A stretch of 8,717 bases of DNA. Origin: Nitrospinaceae bacterium. Lineage in GTDB: Bacteria; Nitrospinota; Nitrospinia; Nitrospinales; VA-1. Below the pieces are notes generated by a model. The model saw only the letters and a list, made by a program, of their open reading frames with translations. It ran no database searches and was not told the DNA's origin. The DNA is taken from positions 1 to 8,717 of the forward strand of contig DUAA01000009.1 of NCBI GenBank assembly GCA_012961055.1. Reading direction: 5' to 3'. Positions 1 through 7,065 of the stretch are shown piece after piece. The translations under genes were made by a program, and so were the position numbers. The stretch's first letter is position 1, and every line of letters starts with the position of its first letter.

Positions 1-404
1 ATATAACGAATGTCCTTAGCCCAGGATCCTGAGGCAATGGCCAGTTTGTGTTGGGTCGACAGGATTTCTACCATGTCTCTCGCCAAGGGAAATAATTTGA
101 TTTCCCCACTTTGGCAAAATCGGGAATAGACTTCAAACTTTTGCTTTCTCAGGTCAACAGGATCCACATCCAGTTTAAGATTATGGCGTTCAATTTCTCC
201 TGCGATGCCTTTTCCTTTTGAGGTCCATTCTACCCAATATTCATCCTTGTCCAGAGTGTGTCCGTAGCGCTCAAAAACTTCGTTATAAGCCCGGTAATGG
301 AAAGGTTCTGAATCAGCCAGTAATCCATCGAAGTCGAAGATGGCAGCTTTATATTTGGAAAGAAAGGAGAGTAATTTGTTTGTTAAGGAGGAGGAGTTTG
401 TCAT
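1..404 (-). CDS. HAD-superfamily hydrolase, beta-phosphoglucomutase-like (3' end outside the window)
   Basis: Partial gene. The N-terminal 134 residues are present and the rest lies beyond base 1. I read the frame by translating the minus strand from the ATG at 404-402. Residues 22-34 read IFDFDGLLADSEP, the HAD motif I, with D24 as the expected phospho-acceptor nucleophile and D26 as the general acid/base. A helical cap follows (about 35-105), and HKLAIASGSW (119-128) fits motif II with S125. Motifs III and IV are outside the window. Family members hydrolyse or transfer small phosphate esters in the cytoplasm, such as phosphoglycolate, sugar phosphates or beta-glucose-1-phosphate. The DSEP form points to the beta-phosphoglucomutase/phosphatase subgroup, but the substrate cannot be read from sequence. 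It starts six bases after the lepB stop, in the same frame, with no visible Shine-Dalgarno, so it is probably translated by coupling as the third gene of a lepA-lepB operon. Confidence 0.85.
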   Translation of the reverse strand, partial: MTNSSSLTNKLLSFLSKYKAAIFDFDGLLADSEPFHYRAYNEVFERYGHTLDKDEYWVEWTSKGKGIAGEIERHNLKLDVDPVDLRKQKFEVYSRFCQSGEIKLFPLARDMVEILSTQHKLAIASGSWAKDIRY

Positions 405-410
405 TATAGG

Positions 411-1079
411 TTATTCGAGAATTTTTCCGAACCGCTCAAACCGAACCCAGTTTTCAATACGATTCCAGGACCAATAAATCATGAGTGCTTTGCCTCGGAT
501 TTTTTCAACATTCAAAAATCCCCAATAGCGACTGTCCTGGCTATTTTCCCGATTATCACCCATAACAAAGACATAGCCATCAGGAACCAGGACCGGGCCA
601 AAATCATCTCTGGGGACCAAGGAGCTGTCTGAGGCCGGCTCGGTATGGCGGGCGTGAGAATCCTCAAGAAGCTTGCCATTAACATAAATTTTCTGCCTAC
701 GCACTTCCAACAAATCTCCTGGCAACCCGATCACACGTTTTATAAAATCCCGTCTTTCATCCCTAGGGAATTTAAAAACGATGATGTCTTCTCTTTCAGG
801 AACTGTAGGGAACAAAATGATGTCGTCAAAAAGTTTTATGTTGAGGAAAGGGATTTCGTTTGGGATATGCGTGCCATAAGAAAACTTGGAAACCAGAATA
901 TGATCCCCGATAAGGAGCGTGTTCTTCATGGAACCCGAAGGAATTTTAAATGCTTGGACGATGAAGGTACGAATCAATAAGGCCAGAAGCAAGGCGATAA
1001 GGATCGCCTCGGTATACTCGCGGGCAATGCTTTTTTTTGGGGCTATAGTTACCTCTTTGTAATTGCTGTTATTAGTCAT
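411..1079 (-). CDS. lepB: Signal peptidase I
   Basis: Membrane-bound serine protease that cuts signal peptides from exported proteins on the outer face of the inner membrane. The 222-residue protein has one N-terminal membrane segment (about 24-43, [20 protein letters not shown]). Box B, IPSGSM, follows at 46-51 and carries the catalytic Ser50. Box [12 protein letters not shown] (112-122), carries the general-base Lys114, and box [15 protein letters not shown], is at 174-187. All catalytic elements are therefore present. The residues after the serine are MKNTL rather than the common MxPTL. The length suits a compact single-membrane-segment enzyme rather than the longer two-segment E. coli type. 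The ATG lies inside the last codons of lepA (8-base overlap). A GAGGA sits three bases upstream, within lepA, supporting this start and translational coupling. The HAD gene follows at once. Confidence 0.97.
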   Translation of the reverse strand: MTNNSNYKEVTIAPKKSIAREYTEAILIALLLALLIRTFIVQAFKIPSGSMKNTLLIGDHILVSKFSYGTHIPNEIPFLNIKLFDDIILFPTVPEREDIIVFKFPRDERRDFIKRVIGLPGDLLEVRRQKIYVNGKLLEDSHARHTEPASDSSLVPRDDFGPVLVPDGYVFVMGDNRENSQDSRYWGFLNVEKIRGKALMIYWSWNRIENWVRFERFGKILE

Positions 1080-2871
1080 CAGTCCTCAATATAGCGAGAA
1101 AGGCTTCCTGGGGGATTTCTACACTACCGACCCGTTTCATTTTTTTCTTACCTTCTTTTTGTTTTTCCAGCAGCTTCCGTTTGCGGGTGATATCTCCCCC
1201 ATAGCATTTTGCCAACACGTTTTTCCTGAGTGCCTTGATTGTTTCGCGTGCGATGACCTTACTGCCTATTGCTGCTTGGATCGCCACTTCAAACATTTGG
1301 CGGGGTATTTGCTCTTTGAGTTTTTTGGCCAGGTTACGACCTTGATGGAACACTTTATCCTTATGTGCAATTAAAGATAATGCATCAACCAACTCTCCAT
1401 TCAAAAGAATGTCCAACTTTACCAGATTAGATCTCCTAAAGTCTATAAATTCATAGTCGAAGGAAGCGTAACCTTTAGTTCCTGATTTAAGGCGGTCATA
1501 AAAATTCAGAACAATTTCGTTAAACGGTAGCTCATATTCCAACTGTACGGTTTGAGGGTTCATGTACTCCATCTTTTTCTGGACTCCCCTGCGGTCGCGG
1601 ACTAATGCCATCACGACTCCGATATATTCTTCTGGAACGATAATGGTTCCTAAGACGTAAGGTTCTTCTAGGTGGTCGATATTTTTTTGTTCTTTAAGTT
1701 TTGTCGGGTTATCAATCATCATCGTATTTCCATCAGTGGTGATAATTTTGTAAATGACAGTGGGAGCGGTGGTAAGAAGATCCACTTTATATTCACGCTC
1801 AATACGTTCACGCACAATTTCCATATGAAGTAACCCCAGAAACCCGCACCGGAATCCGAATCCCAGGGCTGTAGAAGTTTCTGCTTCGTAAGAAAATGAG
1901 GCGTCATTCAATGTTAATTTTTTCAATGCATCGCGTAAATCTTCATAGTCCTCACCGCTGATAGGATACAATCCGCTGAAAACCATGGGTTTGACTTCCT
2001 TGTATCCGGCCAAGGGTTGTTCGCAAGGCCTGTCAAAGTGGGTGATAGTATCTCCCACCTTGGTCTGATCCAATTCTTTGATATTGGCGACCAGATAGCC
2101 CACCTCTCCAGTATTAAGCACTGGACTTTTTACCTCGCGTGGATTGAACGTGCCCAGTTCCTCGACAATAAATCGGTTTCCCGTTGCTACCATCATAATT
2201 TCTTCGCCTACCTTCAGGACTCCATGCTGAACCTTGACAAGAACCACAACTCCGCGGTATGCGTCATACCATGCATCGAAGAGTAAAGCCTGGAGTTTTT
2301 TGGATGAATCGCCAGTTGGAGAGGGAATCTGTCGAACTACAGCTTCCATCAGGTCATGTATTCCAAGTCCTTGTTTGGCACTTACCAGGACTGCTCCGTT
2401 GGATTCAATCTGGAGAACATCTTCCAATTGTTCTTTTATGAAATCAGGGTTAGCGCTGGGAAGGTCAATTTTATTGATTACGGGTATGACTGCTAGATCA
2501 TGTTGCATCGCTAGGTTGAGATTGGCGATCGTTTGAGCTTGAATACCTTGTGTTGCGTCAATAACCAGCAAAACTCCTTCACAGGCAGCTAGACTGCGAG
2601 ATACTTCATAGGTGAAATCCACATGACCGGGTGTATCGATCATGTTGAAGATATAATCCTGTCCATCATTTGAGCGGTGCTTCAGGTGAACCGTTTGAGC
2701 TTTGATAGTAATTCCACGCTCACGCTCTAAATCCATATTGTCTAAAACCTGTTCTTTCATTTCCCTTTGAGGAATTGCTGAGGTAGCTATAATCAACTTG
2801 TCTGCAAGGGTGGATTTGCCGTGATCGATATGGGCAATAATAGAAAAGTTTCTTAATCGGTTCTGACGCAT
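1072..2871 (-). CDS. lepA: Elongation factor 4 (LepA), back-translocating GTPase
   Basis: Ribosome-associated translational GTPase, related to EF-G, that acts on stalled or mistranslocated ribosomes. Its 599 residues match the family's usual length. The G domain shows the P-loop AHIDHGKST (13-21), switch I with [11 protein letters not shown] (50-60), DTPGH (79-83), NKID (133-136) and SAK (164-166), all intact. EF-G-like beta-barrel and alpha/beta domains follow, with [17 protein letters not shown] in the middle. The basic LepA-specific C-terminal domain ends with [24 protein letters not shown] residues. There is no EF-G domain IV, which separates it from fusA. The start [20 protein letters not shown] is the normal LepA N-terminus, but no good Shine-Dalgarno is visible before it. 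It overlaps lepB by 8 bases, a pairing common in bacteria. Confidence 0.98.
   Translation of the reverse strand: MRQNRLRNFSIIAHIDHGKSTLADKLIIATSAIPQREMKEQVLDNMDLERERGITIKAQTVHLKHRSNDGQDYIFNMIDTPGHVDFTYEVSRSLAACEGVLLVIDATQGIQAQTIANLNLAMQHDLAVIPVINKIDLPSANPDFIKEQLEDVLQIESNGAVLVSAKQGLGIHDLMEAVVRQIPSPTGDSSKKLQALLFDAWYDAYRGVVVLVKVQHGVLKVGEEIMMVATGNRFIVEELGTFNPREVKSPVLNTGEVGYLVANIKELDQTKVGDTITHFDRPCEQPLAGYKEVKPMVFSGLYPISGEDYEDLRDALKKLTLNDASFSYEAETSTALGFGFRCGFLGLLHMEIVRERIEREYKVDLLTTAPTVIYKIITTDGNTMMIDNPTKLKEQKNIDHLEEPYVLGTIIVPEEYIGVVMALVRDRRGVQKKMEYMNPQTVQLEYELPFNEIVLNFYDRLKSGTKGYASFDYEFIDFRRSNLVKLDILLNGELVDALSLIAHKDKVFHQGRNLAKKLKEQIPRQMFEVAIQAAIGSKVIARETIKALRKNVLAKCYGGDITRKRKLLEKQKEGKKKMKRVGSVEIPQEAFLAILRTDD
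1083..1087 (-). promoter_or_regulatory. Shine-Dalgarno of lepB inside the lepA 3' end
   Basis: The minus strand reads GAGGA followed by three bases and the lepB ATG at 1079-1077. The site lies within the last codons of lepA, so ribosomes finishing lepA can reinitiate on lepB. This supports the chosen lepB start. Confidence 0.6.
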
Positions 2872-2998
2872 AATTTAATAACTATCCAAAAAGCATTTTT
2901 AATCTGTAGTAGATTGTATGCTGAGTTTTTCTTTTAATCGTTTGGAAAACTGTTCGGAGCCGGTAGTTTTTCCTACACAACGAAATAGGGAACAACTA
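2872..2998. other. Intergenic gap between the nucleotidyltransferase gene and lepA
   Basis: A 127-base gap. It is the likely site of a lepA promoter on the minus strand, but I see no clear -35/-10 pair. A minus-strand frame entering from inside the nucleotidyltransferase gene stays open until a TAA at 2899-2901. It reads RCVGKTTGSEQFSKRLKEKL, which looks protein-like and loosely resembles the N-terminal part of small thioredoxin-like [2Fe-2S] ferredoxins. No usable start codon lies in the gap, so it is at most a remnant. No standard terminator is present for the upstream gene. Confidence 0.4.
2888..2915. repeat. Two adjacent short inverted repeats upstream of lepA
   Basis: AAAAAGCATTTTT (2888-2900) is a near-perfect A/T palindrome. 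It abuts AATCTGTAGTAGATT (2901-2915), which has 5-base arms around a 5-base loop. They lie 17-44 bases before the lepA start. The stems are short and AT-rich, so a regulatory or termination role is only possible, not shown. Confidence 0.25.
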
Positions 2999-4039
2999 TC
3001 AGTGCGTGGGTGAAGGCCGCGCCACTTTCTCAGTATGAGCCGTGGAAGAAGCCTCAATGTGGTTTGCCTCAACGGGCAGGGATTCTTTATGCTCCTGTAT
3101 ATACTTCCACCATTCATCAAACCTGTTTTTCATGACATCATAATCTTTAGCGTTGTCAATATCAAGAGCTGCCCCCGGGTAGGGAACCTCTAAAGTCTTA
3201 AAACGGGTTTTCATAATGGTGCCGATTATTTTTTCCAGTTCTTTTCTGGGGTTCAAATTACGAAAATGATCAACTAGAAAATCGAGCCCCAGCTTGGAAA
3301 AAAACAGACATAGTTGTAGTCCGATATAGGTTTTATAATGCCGGGTCTTTTCTTTTCCGAAAAGCGAAAAACCTAAAAGAATCAGGTTTTTGAGATTTCT
3401 TTGGTAGCGATACTGGTACATTTTTTGGATATATTCGCGGTTTTCGATGCGCAGAGGTTTGACCATGTGTAGATTGTTAATACGGAAACTGGCTTCTTTT
3501 AAGTGGATGTAAGCCATTTTTATTCCCGCTATCTTTTTTTGTGGATAAAAATATTTCAGTTTTTCACTCGAAACCAGTCCCAAAACATGATCGTATTTTT
3601 CCATGTCCGCGTGAGATATAAAATACTCCACTTCCTGCGGGGTCATCATCGGAGCATCGCAGGGCACGACGAGAACTGCCCTGTCGCGGTGAGGTTCAGT
3701 GTTCTGGACCTCACCGTTTCCATCCTTCAAGGACTGGAGGAAAGTATGCCAGATATTTTCATAAAGAGTGGTTTTCTGTTCAACAATGTGAATGCGTTTG
3801 GGAGACTTTAAATCGACGCGCCCCGAAAGAAATACCTGACCTAGAGCCTCCTTTGGTCCCACGACATAAATATCCTGAATGAATTCCACCTGCTGCAGAG
3901 TTTTAATGATGTAATGGATTAGACACTTGCCATTAATTGTCAAGAAGGCTTTGTTTTGATGATAAACCTTGTAGCTGGACTTTCCTTCTCCCGCCAATAG
4001 AATAGCATCATATTTCATTTGATCATTCATTGAACTCAT
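2999..4039 (-). CDS. MobA/CofC-like nucleotidyltransferase family protein, function unassigned
   Basis: A 346-residue cytoplasmic protein with a Rossmann-type nucleotidyltransferase fold in its first half. The N-terminus reads DAILLAGEGKSSYKV (11-24) and then NKAFLTINGKCLIHYII (29-45), the layout of the NTP-binding loop and sugar/cofactor-binding segment of MobA/GlmU/CofC-type enzymes. VVPCDAPMMTPQEV (124-137) matches the metal-binding aspartate strand, and GAALDIDNAKDYDVM (289-303) matches the C-terminal DxDxxxD segment. The usual GGxGxR loop is altered to GEGKSS, losing the second Gly and the Arg, so catalysis may differ. Residues 195-285 are basic and unlike simple MobA proteins. The last 30 residues look unstructured. 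The ATG at 4039 has AGAGGA 10 bases upstream; ATGs at codons 4 and 8 are alternatives. It could transfer a nucleotide to a sugar, lipid or cofactor; the substrate is unknown. Confidence 0.75.
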   Translation of the reverse strand: MSSMNDQMKYDAILLAGEGKSSYKVYHQNKAFLTINGKCLIHYIIKTLQQVEFIQDIYVVGPKEALGQVFLSGRVDLKSPKRIHIVEQKTTLYENIWHTFLQSLKDGNGEVQNTEPHRDRAVLVVPCDAPMMTPQEVEYFISHADMEKYDHVLGLVSSEKLKYFYPQKKIAGIKMAYIHLKEASFRINNLHMVKPLRIENREYIQKMYQYRYQRNLKNLILLGFSLFGKEKTRHYKTYIGLQLCLFFSKLGLDFLVDHFRNLNPRKELEKIIGTIMKTRFKTLEVPYPGAALDIDNAKDYDVMKNRFDEWWKYIQEHKESLPVEANHIEASSTAHTEKVARPSPTH

Positions 4040-4150
4040 GCAAAAAGAATCCTCTCTATTTTGAACTGATTATAGTATCTTGCGCTTAACAATGAAATTG
4101 GTTATGCACGGAACTTACTTTCTCTCTCTAAAATACCAGATTTCCTGAAC
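4040..4150. promoter_or_regulatory. Divergent intergenic region between the nucleotidyltransferase gene and gcvT
   Basis: This 111-base region must hold the promoters for both directions. For gcvT I see only weak elements: TTGCGC (4080-4085) with TATGCA 17 bases later, and an isolated TAAAAT at 4129-4134 without a -35. A pyrimidine run (TTTCTCTCTCT, about 4120-4129) precedes gcvT. No purine-rich Shine-Dalgarno is visible before the gcvT ATG. The region is too short, and lacks recognisable conserved segments, for a tandem glycine riboswitch. Confidence 0.45.
4069..4074 (-). promoter_or_regulatory. Possible -10 box for the nucleotidyltransferase gene
   Basis: The minus strand carries a perfect TATAAT 30-35 bases before the ATG at 4039. 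This would put a start of transcription near 4062 and a leader of about 22 bases that includes the AGAGGA at 4050-4055. The matching -35 is poor: TTCATT at 16-base spacing has 3 of 6 consensus bases. Confidence 0.35.
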
Positions 4151-5266
4151 ATGTCGACTTCTTCCAACTTAAAAGTAACTCCATTGATCGATGTTCATAA
4201 AGAATTTAGGGGCAAACTAGTTCCTTTCGCCGGGTGGAAGATGCCCATTCAGTTTCAAGGGGTAATTCCGGAGCATCAATGTGTCCGCGATGGTGTGGGC
4301 ATCTTCGATGTCAGCCATATGGGCGAGATTGAAATCCGTGGTCCTTCTGCTAAGAGTCTGGTTCAGAAGTTGATGACAAATGATATTGATTCAATGCAGG
4401 ACAATCAGGTCCTCTACACCTTGATGTGTCTGGAGACAGGGGGTGTAGTGGATGATTTGCTGGTGCACCGTTTTTCTGAAGATCATTATTTTCTTTGTGT
4501 GAATGCTTCGAACACAGAAAAAGATTTTCAGTGGATTTTGAAGAATTCAGATTCTTATGATGTGGCGATTCTTAATACCAGTTCAGTGACCGCACAATTT
4601 GCAGTGCAGGGAAAAAATTCTGAGGCGTTGTTACAAAAATTATGCGCAACCCAGTTAAATGAGATCAAATACTACCACTTTGAAAAAGTAAAAATACATA
4701 ATTTTGAAAGTATCATTGCGCGGACCGGATACACTGGTGAAGATGGTTTTGAGATTTATATTGATGCCAGGCATGCCGAAACTGTTTTCCGGGCCATTAT
4801 GGATACGGGCAAAGAATTTAATCTTCAACCCATTGGCTTGGGAGCCCGGGATACGTTGAGAATGGAAATGGGATATGCTCTATATGGCAATGAAATCAAT
4901 GAACAATCTAAGCCCTTGGAGGCTGGGTTAGGTTGGGTAATTAAGCTAGGTAAAGAAGACTTTATAGGAAAAACCGAGCTTGAAAAACAAAAGAAGGCGG
5001 GGAATAAACGTAAGCTGGCAGGTATTCGTCTGTTGGATCGAGGAGTTCTGCGTCCGCATTACCAGATTTTGAAAAATGGGACTTCTGTTGGAGAACTGAC
5101 AAGCGGAACTTTCTCTCCTTCCTTGAATACTGGCATAGGATTATGTTATGTATCCTCTGAATATGCGGAGCCTGGAAAGAAACTTGAAGTGAAGATCAGA
5201 AAGTTGAACGTTCCCGCTGAGTTGGTTAAACTACCATTTTTACCGACCCGTGTTAAAAAAAATTAA
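4151..5266 (+). CDS. gcvT: Glycine cleavage system T protein (aminomethyltransferase)
   Basis: Takes the aminomethyl group from the lipoyl arm of H protein, releases ammonia and forms 5,10-methylene-tetrahydrofolate. The 371-residue length is normal. Family signatures in order are LVPFAGWKMPIQF (23-35), IFDVSHMGEIEIRGP (51-65), NQVLYTLMC...GGVVDDLLVHR (85-107), RTGYTGEDGFEIYI (191-204), GLGARDTLRMEMGYALYGNE (229-248) and LEAGLGWVIKLGKEDFIGK (256-274). The D101/D102 pair matches the aspartate that binds and activates the folate, and R233 sits in the conserved GARDTLR segment. The C-terminal barrel domain (about 285-371) includes GELTSGTFSPSLNTGIG. The ATG start gives the standard N-terminus, although no Shine-Dalgarno is seen. 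It is the first gene of a gcvT-gcvH-gcvPA cluster, with 22 bases to gcvH. Confidence 0.98.
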   Translation: MSTSSNLKVTPLIDVHKEFRGKLVPFAGWKMPIQFQGVIPEHQCVRDGVGIFDVSHMGEIEIRGPSAKSLVQKLMTNDIDSMQDNQVLYTLMCLETGGVVDDLLVHRFSEDHYFLCVNASNTEKDFQWILKNSDSYDVAILNTSSVTAQFAVQGKNSEALLQKLCATQLNEIKYYHFEKVKIHNFESIIARTGYTGEDGFEIYIDARHAETVFRAIMDTGKEFNLQPIGLGARDTLRMEMGYALYGNEINEQSKPLEAGLGWVIKLGKEDFIGKTELEKQKKAGNKRKLAGIRLLDRGVLRPHYQILKNGTSVGELTSGTFSPSLNTGIGLCYVSSEYAEPGKKLEVKIRKLNVPAELVKLPFLPTRVKKN

Positions 5267-5279
5267 CAGCTAAATTATC

Positions 5280-5284
5280 GGAGG
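5280..5284 (+). promoter_or_regulatory. Strong Shine-Dalgarno of gcvH
   Basis: GGAGG lies four bases before the gcvH ATG at 5289. It is the only strong ribosome-binding site in the gcv cluster. It would favour high synthesis of H protein, which is usually needed in excess over the other components. That last point is family knowledge, not something seen here. Confidence 0.75.
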
Positions 5285-5288
5285 CACC

Positions 5289-5678
5289 ATGGAGGTCCCT
5301 AAAGACTTGTTGTATACGTTGGAACATGAATGGATACGCGTTAATGGTAAAAATGCTGTGATCGGTATTACCCAATTTGCGCAGGATCAGCTAGGCGATA
5401 TTGTTTTTGTTGAACTTCCTGAAGTGGGAAGCCTGATCGAAAAGGAAAGTCCATTTGGGGTTGTGGAGTCGGTGAAAACCGTATCTGACCTTTTTGCTCC
5501 CGTGGGCGGTAAGATCACTAAGGTGAATAAGGAACTGGAGACCAACCCGGAAATCGTTAATAGTGAACCCTTTGGCGAGGGATGGATTGTTGAAATTGAA
5601 CTGTCTGAGGCAAAAGACCTTGAATCTCTCCTCGATCCAGATGCCTACACCGAACAATGCGAAAAAGAGATGGAATAA
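5289..5678 (+). CDS. gcvH: Glycine cleavage system H protein (lipoyl carrier)
   Basis: Small carrier whose lipoyl-lysine arm shuttles the aminomethyl group between P, T and L proteins. The 129 residues fit the family length. The N-terminus LLYTLEHEWIRVNGKNAVIG is the typical YTxxHEW opening. GITQFAQDQLGDIVFVELPEVG (26-47) is the conserved core. VVESVKTVSDLFAPVGG (58-74) holds the lipoylation site at K63, and NPEIVNSEPFGEGWIVEIEL closes the barrel. All the residues needed for lipoylation are present. It lies 22 bases after gcvT and 40 bases before gcvPA on the same strand, with a strong Shine-Dalgarno. Confidence 0.98.
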   Translation: MEVPKDLLYTLEHEWIRVNGKNAVIGITQFAQDQLGDIVFVELPEVGSLIEKESPFGVVESVKTVSDLFAPVGGKITKVNKELETNPEIVNSEPFGEGWIVEIELSEAKDLESLLDPDAYTEQCEKEME

Positions 5679-5718
5679 AACCTTCCACTCCTTTCCCTTA
5701 CATATTTACCACTGACTT

Positions 5719-7065
5719 ATGCGGTATATCCCTCATACAGAACAGGACATCCGACAGATGCTTGCCGAAATTGGTGTTCAAAATGTTGATGAATTGTTCG
5801 ACAGTATTCCCGACTCTTTAAGATTAGGTGACACCTTACTGGGTTTGCCTGAAAGTTTGTCTGAAAGCGATCTGACCCATTATCTAAAACGGCTTCAGAA
5901 AAAAAATGCCACAGCTGAAGATTTTTCAGTTTTTCTGGGTGCCGGGGCGTACCGCCATTTTTCTCCAATTTTGATTGATCATTTGATTTCACGTGGAGAA
6001 TTTGCCACTAGTTATACTCCTTATCAACCTGAAGTCAGCCAAGGAACATTGCAGGCTATTTATGAGTTCCAGACTCTAATTTGTATGTTGACGGGGATGG
6101 AGATCGCCAACGCATCTATGTATGACGGTGCCTCAGCTCTTGCTGAAGCGGTGATGATGTCTAACCGGATCAACCGTCGCAAAGAATTTTTGATTTCTCA
6201 GGCGGTGCATCCCGAATATCGCAAAGTCACTAAAACCTATGCGCAGGGAAGTAATTTTAGCCTAAAGGAAATTTCTATTGATAGGAAAGGAAAAACAGAC
6301 CTCTCTGTTGTTATCGAAAGCCTGACCGAAAACACTTCTGCCCTTGTCTTGCAATCGCCAAATTTTTTGGGAACAGTGGAAGAATATGCCACATTAAGAG
6401 AAGCACTGTCGAAAAATGGAACCTTACTAATTGTCGCCGTGGCGGAAGCTATGTCCTTAGGTATCCTGCAGGCACCAGGGGCGCATGGGGCTGATATCGT
6501 TGTAGGGGAGGGACAATCACTCGGCTTGCCAGTATCTTATGGCGGACCGTATGTCGGATTTTTTGCGACGCGAGAAATATTTTTAAGACAAATGCCGGGG
6601 CGCCTGGCTGGGGAGACGGTGGACCAGAATGGAAAACGGGCTTATGTCTTGACATTGTCCACCCGGGAACAGCATATTCGGCGTGAGCGAGCCACATCAA
6701 ACATTTGTACCAACCAGGGGCTGTGCGCTCTGGCCACTGCCATTTTTATGTCCACTTTAGGGAAACAGGGTTTTAGAGAACTGGCTGTACTTAACCTGAG
6801 GAAAGCTGACTACTTAAAAAACCGGTTGGCCCATGTGCCTAATTTTAATATTCGCTTCTCTACCGACACGTTTAATGAATTTGTTCTTGAATGCCCACGG
6901 CCGGTCGAGGAAGTTTTAAATACTTTGAGGCAAGAGCACATTATTGGTGGCTATTCCTTAGAGTCCTATTACCCGAATTTAAAAAACTGTCTGCTAGTGT
7001 GTGTAACGGATTTGAATACCCGTGAGGAAATGGACCGCATGGTTGAAATACTCGAAGCTATGTAG
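5719..7065 (+). CDS. gcvPA: Glycine dehydrogenase (decarboxylating) subunit 1, N-terminal half of P protein
   Basis: First half of the two-subunit P protein that decarboxylates glycine and loads the aminomethyl group onto H protein. The 448-residue length is normal for the split form; fused GcvP is about 950. Signatures include FLGAGAYRHFSPILIDHLI (72-90), FATSYTPYQPEVSQGTLQAI (95-114), MYDGASALAEAVMMSNR (134-150), VVGEGQSLGLPVSYGGPYVG (261-280) and NGKRAYVLTLSTREQHIRRE...TSNIC (305-330). This half has the fold but not the PLP-binding lysine, which family knowledge places in subunit 2 (GcvPB). No gcvPB follows: the stop overlaps the convergent reductase gene by 8 bases. There is no clear Shine-Dalgarno, but the start MRYIPHTEQDIRQML aligns with the normal N-terminus (a Y(I/L)P..E segment followed by an ML..IGV helix). 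Confidence 0.97.
   Translation: MRYIPHTEQDIRQMLAEIGVQNVDELFDSIPDSLRLGDTLLGLPESLSESDLTHYLKRLQKKNATAEDFSVFLGAGAYRHFSPILIDHLISRGEFATSYTPYQPEVSQGTLQAIYEFQTLICMLTGMEIANASMYDGASALAEAVMMSNRINRRKEFLISQAVHPEYRKVTKTYAQGSNFSLKEISIDRKGKTDLSVVIESLTENTSALVLQSPNFLGTVEEYATLREALSKNGTLLIVAVAEAMSLGILQAPGAHGADIVVGEGQSLGLPVSYGGPYVGFFATREIFLRQMPGRLAGETVDQNGKRAYVLTLSTREQHIRRERATSNICTNQGLCALATAIFMSTLGKQGFRELAVLNLRKADYLKNRLAHVPNFNIRFSTDTFNEFVLECPRPVEEVLNTLRQEHIIGGYSLESYYPNLKNCLLVCVTDLNTREEMDRMVEILEAM

Noticed and set aside
218..409. Plus-strand open frame of 63 codons
   Set aside because: It lies antisense to the HAD gene, whose minus-strand frame carries a clear DxDGxxxDSEP motif.
2901..2915. Rho-independent terminator of the nucleotidyltransferase gene
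   Set aside because: The stem is only 5 AT-rich base pairs and on the minus strand is followed by an A-run, not a T-run.
2899..3120. Minus-strand 73-codon frame as a real gene
   Set aside because: Its first half overlaps the nucleotidyltransferase 3' end with low-complexity Arg/Leu-rich content, and there is no Shine-Dalgarno. Only the tail looks protein-like, so it is kept as a possible remnant.
4080..4108. sigma-70 promoter for gcvT
   Set aside because: TTGCGC and TATGCA match only 3 of 6 consensus bases each, which is not enough to call.
4040..4150. Glycine riboswitch upstream of gcvT
   Set aside because: The gap is only 111 bases, must also hold a divergent promoter, and shows none of the conserved aptamer segments or a clear terminator/anti-terminator pair.
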